This document shows, piece after piece, positions 26,139 to 33,597 of a DNA stretch of 64,000 nucleotides. This stretch comes from Jannaschia pohangensis (lineage in GTDB: Bacteria; Pseudomonadota; Alphaproteobacteria; Rhodobacterales; Rhodobacteraceae), in assembly GCF_900113875.1 (NCBI RefSeq), contig NZ_FORA01000002.1:620001-684000 (forward strand). The letters run 5' to 3'. The notes below the pieces were generated by a model. It saw only the letters and a program-made list of their open reading frames with translations, searched no databases and was not told where the DNA came from. Made by a program: the position numbers and the translations under genes. Numbering within the stretch: the stretch's first letter is position 1; each line of letters starts with the position of its first letter.

Positions 26139-26874
26139 ACGTTGGTCCCATCCCAGAAATTGTTTCTTCGGTAAGGCAGGCAAAAAACTTCTCTTTATTT
26201 GCTTGCCGGAGGCTTTCAAGCCCCGGTTCAAGCTCGATAGAAAGTGTCTTTAGATCGGGAAAATTTACATTTCTTATGGAATCAATATCGACCAGCACTC
26301 CGGACACGGACCGTCCGTCTATTTTTCCGTGAGCACCCGTCGAAACAGACAAAATGTGAACAACATCTTCTTCGCGCCGGTGAACTTGGAGGGTGACATG
26401 CTCGCTGCTCACCTCCACATCGCCAAGCTTGATATCCATGGATATTTTTCGGATCTGATCTTGGAATGTTGGAGCTTGTATCAAATTAACATACTTCACT
26501 GAGTAACGCTCTATGGCCCCAATTAAGTCCAACTTCCCAAGGCGCGCAATAGTTTCAAGGATAAACCGTCTGAACCTTGGCCACTTCGGATATGGCAGCT
26601 TACAACTAACAATTACATTTCGGTCACCAATTAGGATAAAGAAATCGTCGACCTCAACGCGTTGTATCGGTGCGAACTGAAGATTGGGATCTTCTTTTCT
26701 CATCGGAAATGGGATTTCCGCCGCCGGAAGTCGGGATACTGTAGTTCCGCCACCAATGTCATGTAGTAGAAAACCGGGAAGAATATCGGCCAGTGGCAGC
26801 GAGCCTGACAGCCGAACTTCGAAAACTGCGTCGACCAAAGGCTCGTGCTCTAGTGTTTTTGGAAGGTTGGCCAT
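26131..26874 (-). CDS. TIGR04255-type protein (first gene of island)
   Basis: A 247-residue protein. The N-terminal EHEPLVDAVFEVRL and the central IERYSVKYVNLIQ fit the sporadically distributed TIGR04255 family. Its function is unknown; patchy distribution is typical of accessory or defence genes. The ATG at 26874 is preceded by AGGGAG five bases upstream, a strong site, so this is the first gene of the unit. No transmembrane segment is seen. Composition is AT-richer than flanking genes. Confidence 0.75.
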   Translation of the reverse strand: MANLPKTLEHEPLVDAVFEVRLSGSLPLADILPGFLLHDIGGGTTVSRLPAAEIPFPMRKEDPNLQFAPIQRVEVDDFFILIGDRNVIVSCKLPYPKWPRFRRFILETIARLGKLDLIGAIERYSVKYVNLIQAPTFQDQIRKISMDIKLGDVEVSSEHVTLQVHRREEDVVHILSVSTGAHGKIDGRSVSGVLVDIDSIRNVNFPDLKTLSIELEPGLESLRQANKEKFFACLTEETISGMGPTYE

Positions 26875-27261
26875 GGTTTCTCCCTGCGACCAAAGGCATA
26901 AACTGCGTTAGATCGCTTAACAAGGCGCTTCTAGCCTCTTACCACTAGTTTTATGCTATCAATCTGAACCAACCACAACCTGTAGCATCTGAGTGTTATG
27001 CTTGCGACGCGCAAATAGACAAGCGTTCGGCAGGCTGCCGGAACTAAGCTTCGGAAAGCCTGGCCATGGTCGCTAGTGTGAGCTCTGAAGACGCACCGAG
27101 CGTTTTGAGGCACGCGCAGCAGAAAGAAGCTTTCTCAAATTGTGCACTGATCATGGGCGAGGAAGAAATCCGGGGTGAGGGTCCGCTTCCGCTGCATGGC
27201 CCAGTTCGCGCTCCAACGCGGCGAATTCACACTTTCCGCCCCTGACCACCCCCGAACACGA
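26875..27261. other. Upstream region of the three-gene island
   Basis: No gene is supported here; a 60-codon minus-strand frame at 26931-27113 has no ribosome binding site or recognisable sequence. For the island (minus strand), TTGTTA at about 26924-26919 and TATGCC 17 bases later could be a weak -35/-10 pair. They overlap an imperfect dyad GTTA-N7-TAAC at 26907-26921 that could be an operator. Both suggestions are tentative. Confidence 0.35.
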
Positions 27262-27292
27262 GAAGGGGCGCGGCCTTCACAGCCGCGCCCCC
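27262..27292 (-). terminator. Terminator of the purine transport/xanthine dehydrogenase operon
   Basis: GGGGCGCGGC (27265-27274) and GCCGCGCCCC (27282-27291) form a perfect 10-bp stem with a 7-base loop. On the minus strand the stem is followed by TTCTCG. It lies about 24 bases after the stop codon of the BMP-family binding protein gene. Confidence 0.75.
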
Positions 27293-27315
27293 GTTTGCTC
27301 TCCATGAAAACCCGA

Positions 27316-28425
27316 TCAGTTCGGGATTTCGCCCGTCAGGCCCTCGACGTAGAAATCCATGCCCAGGAGGGTGCCGTCGTCGGCGACTTCGCCGTCGGCC
27401 AGCCAGGGCGTGCCGTCCTGTTTGTTGATCGGCCCGGTGAAGGGGTGGTAGTCGCCCGCGGTGATCGCGGCGATCATCTCCTCGGCGGCGGCCTTCGCCT
27501 CGGCGGGGACGGCCTCGGTGATCTCGCCGATGACGACCTCACCCTCGGGCATCCCGCCCCAGCTTGCCTGCTGCTCCCACGTGCCGTCCAACACCGCGCC
27601 CACGCGTTCGATGTAGTAGGGCGACCAGTCGTCGATGATCGAGGCGATGCGCGGACCGGGCGTGCCGTCGTCGTTGCGCGCGAACTGGATCATGTCCGAG
27701 GCCTGACCGAAGGTGAACACGCGGCCCCCGTTGGCGTTGGCTTCCTGGGCCGCGGCCTGGGGCGCGGTGGAGTCGGTGTGTTGCAGGATGACGTCGACGC
27801 CCTGGTCGATCATGGCGCGGGCGGCGTCGGCCTCTTTCGCGGGGTCAAACCAGGTGTAGGCCCAGGTCACGACCATCTCCACGTCCGGGTTGACCTTGCG
27901 GGCGTGCAGGAAGGAGGAGTTGATACCCTGGATGACCTCGGGGATCGGGAAGGAGGCGATGTAGCCGATCTTGTTGGTCTCGGTCATGTAGCCGGCCAGC
28001 GTGCCGGTGACGGCGCGGCCCTCGTAGAAGCGGGCGTCATAGGTCGAGACGTTCGGATGCTCGCGCTTGTAGCCGGTGGCATGTTCGAACTTGATGTCCG
28101 GGAACTTGGCGGCGACGGCGTTGGTGGCGTCCATGTAGCCGAAGGACGTGGTGAAGATGATGTCCGCCCCGCCAAGCGCCATCTGGGTGATCGCGCGTTC
28201 GGCGTCGGCGCCTTCGGGGACCAGCTCCTGATAGACGGTCTCGACCCGGTCGCCGAATTCGGCCTCGACCGCGAGGCGGCCCTGGTCGTGCTGATAGGTC
28301 CAGCCGCCGTCGCCGATCGGCCCGACGTAGATGAAGCCGACCTTCACCGGCTCGTGCCCGTCGGCATACGCCGCCGAAGCCAGGCCGAGCGACAGTGCAC
28401 CCGCCATCAGTTGCATGAATTTCAT
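27316..28425 (-). CDS. BMP-family periplasmic substrate-binding protein (nucleoside/purine ABC importer)
   Basis: A 369-residue exported protein with signal peptide MKFMQLMAGALSLGLASAAYA. The mature part is a PnrA/BMP-type binding protein: KVGFIYVGPIGDGGWTYQHDQGR, FTTSFGYMDATNAVAAKFPD, YEGRAVTGTLAGYMT and GVDVILQHTDSTAP. Such proteins bind purine nucleosides or bases. It is the last gene of a minus-strand operon with two permeases, an ATPase and xdhABC, which points to purines (xanthine, hypoxanthine, guanine or their nucleosides) as the ligand. Confidence 0.9.
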   Translation of the reverse strand: MKFMQLMAGALSLGLASAAYADGHEPVKVGFIYVGPIGDGGWTYQHDQGRLAVEAEFGDRVETVYQELVPEGADAERAITQMALGGADIIFTTSFGYMDATNAVAAKFPDIKFEHATGYKREHPNVSTYDARFYEGRAVTGTLAGYMTETNKIGYIASFPIPEVIQGINSSFLHARKVNPDVEMVVTWAYTWFDPAKEADAARAMIDQGVDVILQHTDSTAPQAAAQEANANGGRVFTFGQASDMIQFARNDDGTPGPRIASIIDDWSPYYIERVGAVLDGTWEQQASWGGMPEGEVVIGEITEAVPAEAKAAAEEMIAAITAGDYHPFTGPINKQDGTPWLADGEVADDGTLLGMDFYVEGLTGEIPN

Positions 28426-28456
28426 GGTAGTCTCCCCAGGTTGATACCCGCCCCCG

Positions 28457-29386
28457 TCAAGCAGAAGCGTGGAATGGTTTGCCGAGATCGGCGGGGGCGG
28501 CCCCCGCCCGTCCGGCGCGGCGTGAAATAAGCACGAGGACGAGGATGGTGACAAGGTAGGGCGCGGCACTCAGCAGCTCCACCGGGACCTTTGCACCCGC
28601 TGTCTGAAGGTTCAGCTGCAACACGGTGATACCGCCGAAAAGATAGGCACCGACCAGAACGCGGCCGGCCCGCCAGCTGGCGAAGACGACGATGGCGAGG
28701 GCGATCCACCCCGCCCCGGCCGTCATCCCTTCGGTCCATTGCGGCACGCGCACAAGGGACAGATAGGCCCCACCCAGACCGGCACAGGCCCCGCCGAAGG
28801 CAATGGCCGCCAGCCGCACCCGGCGCACGTGATAGCCGAGGGCATGGGCCGCCTCGTGGCTTTCGCCCACGGCCCGCAGGATCAGGCCTGCCCGGCTGAA
28901 CTTGAGGAAGGCCCAGACGGCGACGACCAGCGCCAGCGACAGGTAGACGATGGGATCATGGCCGAAGACGACGCGCCCCACGAAGGGCAGGTCGCTGAGC
29001 GGCCCGAGGTCGATGCGCCCGAGCGTCTGCGCCTTGACCCCGACATAGCCCTGCCCGAGCAGCGCCGAGAGGCCGAGGCCGAACAACGTCAGCGCCAGCC
29101 CGGTCGCCACCTGATTGGAAAGGAGGACCTGCGTCAGCACCCCGAACAGCAACGCCAGAACCGCACCGCCGAGGGCAGCGGCCAGAAAGCCGAGCCAGGG
29201 GGAGCCGGTCTCGACCCCGATGATGAAGCCGCAGATGGCGCCCATAATCATCATCCCCTCGACTCCGAGGTTCAGGACACCGGCCTTCTCGACCACCATC
29301 TCGCCGATGGCGGCCAGCAGGATGGGCGTCGCCGCGACCATCAGGGACGCGATGAGGAGGGTTGGGGAAATCGCGCTCAGGTCCAT
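28457..29386 (-). CDS. ABC importer permease, BMP-associated (second permease)
   Basis: A 309-residue inner-membrane permease with about eight hydrophobic segments. The MVVEKAGVLNLGVEGMMIMGA motif is the conserved signature of nucleoside/sugar importer permeases, and GESHEAAHALGYHVRRVR is the loop that contacts the ATPase. It pairs with the permease at 30126-31208. The two small membrane-protein genes lie between the permease genes, an unusual arrangement. Confidence 0.9.
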   Translation of the reverse strand: MDLSAISPTLLIASLMVAATPILLAAIGEMVVEKAGVLNLGVEGMMIMGAICGFIIGVETGSPWLGFLAAALGGAVLALLFGVLTQVLLSNQVATGLALTLFGLGLSALLGQGYVGVKAQTLGRIDLGPLSDLPFVGRVVFGHDPIVYLSLALVVAVWAFLKFSRAGLILRAVGESHEAAHALGYHVRRVRLAAIAFGGACAGLGGAYLSLVRVPQWTEGMTAGAGWIALAIVVFASWRAGRVLVGAYLFGGITVLQLNLQTAGAKVPVELLSAAPYLVTILVLVLISRRAGRAGAAPADLGKPFHASA

Positions 29387-29413
29387 GCAGGGCCCCTGTG
29401 GTATCGGCAGACG

Positions 29414-29776
29414 TCAGACAAAGAACCACCCCCAGGTGATGAACGCCGAAGCGAAGGCCCCGAGGGTCAGACCGAATGCCAGCGCCATGACGAAGCGCGG
29501 CACGACCGGGCGACGTCGACCGTGGGCGCGGTTCAGGGTGTAAAGGCCGAGGGCCGTGAGGACGGCAGCGATGGAGGGCATCCAGCCCCACCCCATCAGA
29601 AAGGCGGCAATGGTCACCCCGGTGAACCCGGCCATGCCGCCCATCACCATGCCCGCGCAGGTCAGGATCGCCATGGGGAGCGAGGCCGGTCGCTCCTCGC
29701 TCGTCAGCAAGGCCGAGGGCTCGCGATACCGGGGCTTGAACCCCGGGAAAGACCCGGTGCCCGACCGATTGTTCAT
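29414..29776 (-). CDS. Small membrane protein within the purine importer operon (B)
   Basis: A 120-residue protein I do not recognise. A polar N-terminus of about 35 residues is followed by three hydrophobic stretches (MAILTCAGMVMGGMAGFTGVT, MPSIAAVLTALGLYTL, FVMALAFGLTLGAFASAF). Its ATG at 29776 overlaps the stop of the preceding gene (ATGA). A GTG four codons upstream is less likely. The location between two permease genes suggests an accessory subunit or regulator of the transporter. Confidence 0.72.
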   Translation of the reverse strand: MNNRSGTGSFPGFKPRYREPSALLTSEERPASLPMAILTCAGMVMGGMAGFTGVTIAAFLMGWGWMPSIAAVLTALGLYTLNRAHGRRRPVVPRFVMALAFGLTLGAFASAFITWGWFFV

Positions 29777-30129
29777 GTCATCAGCCACAAGAGCACCCCC
29801 GGGAAGGTCTGGATCAGAACGACGGTCAGGAAGGCACTGACCGCGCCCATCCGGGTCGCCCAGGCGACCACGGGCGCGTCACGGTCGAGGGTCGCCTCGG
29901 GGATCGCGCCATAGGTCAGCCACCGGCGCAGGACGCGGAACCCCCGCGCCACCGCCTGCGACATCGGGTCCGGGAAGAGGCCCAGCCAGACCGCCCAGAG
30001 CCCGCCCAGCCAGAGGTCGAGCGGGGCCACAAGGAAGGCCATGGTCAGATAGCCGATCAGAAAGCCGAGCGTCGCCCAGGCCGTTAGTTCCAGCCGGGGG
30101 AGGTTGATGGGGGGCGACCAATTGCTCAT
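29773..30129 (-). CDS. Small membrane protein within the purine importer operon (A)
   Basis: A 118-residue protein of unknown function. It starts MSNWSPPINLPRLELTAW and has about three hydrophobic segments (TLGFLIGYLTMAFLVAPLDLW, GGLWAVWLGLF, MGAVSAFLTVVLIQTFPGV). It overlaps the upstream permease by four bases and the next small gene by four bases, so all are translated from one message. Together with its neighbour it could be an extra membrane component of the importer. Confidence 0.72.
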   Translation of the reverse strand: MSNWSPPINLPRLELTAWATLGFLIGYLTMAFLVAPLDLWLGGLWAVWLGLFPDPMSQAVARGFRVLRRWLTYGAIPEATLDRDAPVVAWATRMGAVSAFLTVVLIQTFPGVLLWLMT

Positions 30130-31208
30130 GCCGCGACCCCCCGTCCCATCCGCACACGGAAGTTGGTCAGGACGTCGATGGCCAACAGGAAGAACAGCAG
30201 CATCCCCTGAAACGCGCTGATCGCGGCGGCAGGCAGGCCGAGGTTTCCCGCCGCGTTGTCCCCGCCCACGTAGGTGAGCGCCATGAGAAGGCCCGCCGCC
30301 ACGATGCCCAGGGGGTTCAGGCGGCCCAGAAAGGCGACGATGATCGCGGTGAAACCATAGCCCGAGGCGAAGTCGATGCTGATCTGGCCCGCCGGGCCAG
30401 TGACCTCGAAAAGCCCCGCCATGCCGGCCAGAACCCCGGCGAGGCCCAGACAGACCACCACCAGACGCCCGGGCACGACACCGGCAAAGCGGGCGGCACG
30501 CGGGGCCGACCCGGCCAGACGGATCTGGAAGCCCATCAGGTGCCGGGTCAGCATGACCTGCGCGAAGATGACCGCGACGACCGCGGCCACAACACCCCAA
30601 TGGATGCCCGTATCGGCCCAGATTTCGAGGTTGGCGGAGGCCTCCCACCGGCTCAGGTTGCGCGAGCCGGGAAAGCCCGAGCTTTCGGGATTTCGCAGCC
30701 AGCCGACGGCGGCAGAGGCCAGAAGGTTCTCGGCCACATAGACCAGCATCAGCGAGACGAGGATTTCATTGGTCCCGAACCGCACCTTCAGAAGGGCCGG
30801 GATCATCGCCCAGAGGAACCCGCCAAGCGCGCCCGCGACGATCATCAGCGGAAAGATCAGCCGGGTCTCGGCGGGATAGAAGGCCAGACCCGCCGCCGCA
30901 CCGCAAAGCGCGCCGACGATATACTGGCCCTCGGCCCCGATGTTCCAAATGCCCGCCCGGAACCCCATGGCCAGACCCACGGCAATCAGGATGAGCGGCC
31001 CCGCCTTGATCAGCAGCTGGCCCCGGAAATACCACGCAAACTCGCCAAAGATCGGGTCCCAGAAGATTGTGCGCAGCGCCTCGAACGGGTCCTTGCCCAG
31101 GGCCGCGAACATCAGCCCGCCCGCCACCATGGTCAGCACGACCGCCACCAGCGGCGAAATCCCCGACCAGAGGCGCGACGGTGTGGGGCGACGCTCCAAC
31201 CGGATCAC
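30126..31208 (-). CDS. ABC importer permease, BMP-associated (first permease)
   Basis: A 360-residue inner-membrane permease with roughly eight to ten membrane segments. IWNIGAEGQYIVGALCGA and FGTNEILVSLMLVYVAENLL are conserved signatures of nucleoside importer permeases, and [14 protein letters not shown] is the ATPase-coupling loop. Translation starts at GTG 31208, which overlaps the ATPase stop (GTGA). Its downstream end overlaps a small membrane protein gene (ATGA). Confidence 0.9.
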   Translation of the reverse strand: MIRLERRPTPSRLWSGISPLVAVVLTMVAGGLMFAALGKDPFEALRTIFWDPIFGEFAWYFRGQLLIKAGPLILIAVGLAMGFRAGIWNIGAEGQYIVGALCGAAAGLAFYPAETRLIFPLMIVAGALGGFLWAMIPALLKVRFGTNEILVSLMLVYVAENLLASAAVGWLRNPESSGFPGSRNLSRWEASANLEIWADTGIHWGVVAAVVAVIFAQVMLTRHLMGFQIRLAGSAPRAARFAGVVPGRLVVVCLGLAGVLAGMAGLFEVTGPAGQISIDFASGYGFTAIIVAFLGRLNPLGIVAAGLLMALTYVGGDNAAGNLGLPAAAISAFQGMLLFFLLAIDVLTNFRVRMGRGVAA

Positions 31209-32716
31209 GACGCCGCCTCCAGATCATGCGCTCCGCCCAGCATCAGGCCGATCCGCTCCATCGTGAGGGTCGCCGTGGGCACAGGCTCGCCCAGACGCCC
31301 TTCGTTCAGCGCAGCAAAACGGTCGGAGATTTCCAGCAATTCATCGAGGTCCTGGCTGATGACGATGACACCCGCCCCGCCCGCCGCCAGATCGAGCAGC
31401 GCCTGGCGGATGGCGGCGGCGGCGGCGGCATCGACGCCCCAGGTGGGTTGGTTCACCACCAGAACGCGCGGGTCCTGAAGCACCTCGCGCCCGATGACGA
31501 ATTTCTGCAGGTTGCCACCCGACAGGCTCCGCGCGGCCACGTGGGGGCCGGGGGTGCGCACATCGAAGCGGGCGATGATGTCCTCGGCGAACCCACGCGC
31601 GGCGGACCAGTCGAGGAAACCGGCCCTCAGCATCCCCTTGCGGTCGGCCCCGGTCATGGCGGCGTTTTCCGTTAGGCTCATATCGGGGGCGGCGGAATGG
31701 CCCAGACGTTCCTCGGGCGCGCAGAGCAGACCAGCCCGCCTGCGCTCCGTCGGCCGCAGCCGCGAGACATCCCGCCCCTCCAGCGTGACCGCACCGGGCG
31801 TCGACAGCCGCTCGCCCGACAGGGCCGAGAGCAATTCGTCCTGCCCGTTGCCCGCGACACCGCCGATACCCAGAACCTCCCCCGCCCGAAGGGTCAGCGA
31901 GACCTGGCGGAGCGGCGTACCGAACTGCGACATCGGCGGCAGCGACAGGTCCGCGACCTGAAGAACGGGCGCACCGGGCGCACCGCCCCTGGACGTGGGC
32001 GCCTTGAAGGCCGCGCCGACCATCTGTTCAGCCATATCGGCCGCCGAAGTCGTGCGCGGATCGCAGGCCCCCACCACCTTGCCGCCGCGCAGGATGGTGG
32101 CCGCATCGCACAGCGCGCGGATCTCCTCCAGCTTGTGGGAAATATAGAGGATCGACGTGCCCTCGGACGCCAGCTTGCGCAGCGTCGCAAAAAGGATGGC
32201 GACCTCCTGCGGCGTCAGGACCGACGTGGGTTCGTCCATGATCAGGAGTTTGGGATCCTGCAACAGGCAGCGCACGATCTCGACCCGCTGACGCTCGCCC
32301 GCCGACAGATCGCCCACCAGCCGTTCGGGGTCGAGCGGCAGGCCATAGGCCTGCGACACCTCGCGGATGCGGCGCGACAGATCGCGCTGGCCCGGCGGGT
32401 TTTCCATGCCCAGGCCGACATTCTCGGCCACGCTCAGCGCTTCGAACAGGCTGAAATGCTGGAACACCATGGCGACGCCCGCCGTCCGCGCGGCGCGGGG
32501 GTCCTCTGGGGCAAAGGGCGCACCGCTCAGGCGCATCGTCCCCGCATCGGGTTTGACCAGACCATAGATCGTCTTGACCAGCGTCGACTTGCCGGCGCCG
32601 TTTTCCCCCAACAACGCGTGAATCCCGCCGCGCGCCACCGTGAACGACACATCGTCGTTGGCCACGACGCCGGGATAGGCCTTGGTCAGCCCCGAAAGGT
32701 CCAGCAGGTCGGTCAG
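31205..32716 (-). CDS. ABC importer ATPase with two nucleotide-binding domains (apparent CTG start)
   Basis: A 503-residue ATPase with two domains. The first has Walker A LLGENGAGKST, signature LSAGERQR and Walker B LLIMDEPTS. The second is degenerate (GIGGVAGNGQDELLSAL, LSGGNLQKF, VLVVNQPTWGVD), as usual for sugar/nucleoside importers. The expected N-terminus (TDLLDLSGLTKAYPGVV) is encoded, but no ATG, GTG or TTG precedes it. A CTG at 32716, with AAGGA six bases upstream, overlaps the xdhC stop as CTGA, where neighbouring junctions use ATGA or GTGA. GTG at 32665 would delete the first strand of the fold. Sequencing error is the alternative. Confidence 0.88.
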   Translation of the reverse strand: MTDLLDLSGLTKAYPGVVANDDVSFTVARGGIHALLGENGAGKSTLVKTIYGLVKPDAGTMRLSGAPFAPEDPRAARTAGVAMVFQHFSLFEALSVAENVGLGMENPPGQRDLSRRIREVSQAYGLPLDPERLVGDLSAGERQRVEIVRCLLQDPKLLIMDEPTSVLTPQEVAILFATLRKLASEGTSILYISHKLEEIRALCDAATILRGGKVVGACDPRTTSAADMAEQMVGAAFKAPTSRGGAPGAPVLQVADLSLPPMSQFGTPLRQVSLTLRAGEVLGIGGVAGNGQDELLSALSGERLSTPGAVTLEGRDVSRLRPTERRRAGLLCAPEERLGHSAAPDMSLTENAAMTGADRKGMLRAGFLDWSAARGFAEDIIARFDVRTPGPHVAARSLSGGNLQKFVIGREVLQDPRVLVVNQPTWGVDAAAAAAIRQALLDLAAGGAGVIVISQDLDELLEISDRFAALNEGRLGEPVPTATLTMERIGLMLGGAHDLEAAS

Positions 32717-33597
32717 GTCGTGTCCTTCATCGGCAGATCCCCCGGGGGCGTGCGCGAAAGTAGTCTCGCCGCAACGCCAATCGCAATGGCCTGGGGATGT
32801 TTTCCAAGGGACGGATCGCCGATGGGGCAGGTTATGCGGTCGATTTCAGCATCCGAATGGCCCAATGCGCCAAGGCGGGATCGAAAGCGCGCCCATTTGC
32901 TGGCCGACCCGATCAACCCGCAGAACGTGAAGCCCCGGACAAGCGCCGCGTGGCAAAGCGCCAGGTCGACTTCATGGGAATAGGTCAGGATCAGGTGCTC
33001 TGCGGTGCCGGGCGCATGCGCCATGGCCCGGCCGGGATCGACGGCGACCAGACGCTCTGCGCCCTGCGGGATCGCCGGGAAGCGCGCCGCATCCGTATCG
33101 ACCCAGATGACGTCGAACTGCGGCAGCGGGGCCAATGTGCCGACCAGGGCCGCGCCCACGTGCCCCGCGCCCCAGACCCACACGGGGCGGGCAGGCGACG
33201 TGGCCACCTCCTGCAACCAGCCATCGGCAAAGGCGAACCCCCGCATCTCCGGAGCCCCCGCCTGCCCCTCGACTCGGCGCAGCCACGGCAGAGGGGGGAC
33301 GACCTCCAGCCGCTCGGTCACCAGCGTCACCGACCCGCCGCAGCATTGGCCAAGCGCGGGGCCAAGCGGTATCCGGTCGACCCGCGGGCCGCCTCCGGCC
33401 AGAACCTCCCGCGCCCGCGCCAGCGCCTGCCACTCGAGCGCGCCGCCGCCGATGGTGCCCTGAAATCCATCCGCCCAGACCAGCATCGACGTGCCCGCCC
33501 CGCGCGGCACCGACCCCTTGGCCTGCGCCACCAGAACCCGCGCCACCGGACCATGGACGGCCAGAACCGCACCGATCTCGGCCGGGTTCAGGGTCAT
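32713..33597 (-). CDS. xdhC: Xanthine dehydrogenase accessory protein XdhC
   Basis: A 294-residue cytoplasmic chaperone that inserts the sulfurated molybdenum cofactor into XdhB. It has the XdhC N-terminal region (VLVAQAKGSVPRGAGTSMLV, GTIGGGALEW) with CCGGS, and a C-terminal Rossmann-like domain (VWVWGAGHVGAALV, GLIGSASKWARFRSRL, CPIGDPSLGKHPQAIAIGVAARLL). The ATG at 33597 overlaps the xdhB stop (ATGA). The product is required for an active enzyme and its placement after xdhAB is typical. Confidence 0.93.
   Translation of the reverse strand: MTLNPAEIGAVLAVHGPVARVLVAQAKGSVPRGAGTSMLVWADGFQGTIGGGALEWQALARAREVLAGGGPRVDRIPLGPALGQCCGGSVTLVTERLEVVPPLPWLRRVEGQAGAPEMRGFAFADGWLQEVATSPARPVWVWGAGHVGAALVGTLAPLPQFDVIWVDTDAARFPAIPQGAERLVAVDPGRAMAHAPGTAEHLILTYSHEVDLALCHAALVRGFTFCGLIGSASKWARFRSRLGALGHSDAEIDRITCPIGDPSLGKHPQAIAIGVAARLLSRTPPGDLPMKDTT

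Noticed and set aside
26931-27113. A 60-codon minus-strand frame upstream of the TIGR04255-type gene
   Set aside because: No ribosome binding site, no hydrophobic or domain pattern, and it lies in the likely promoter region.
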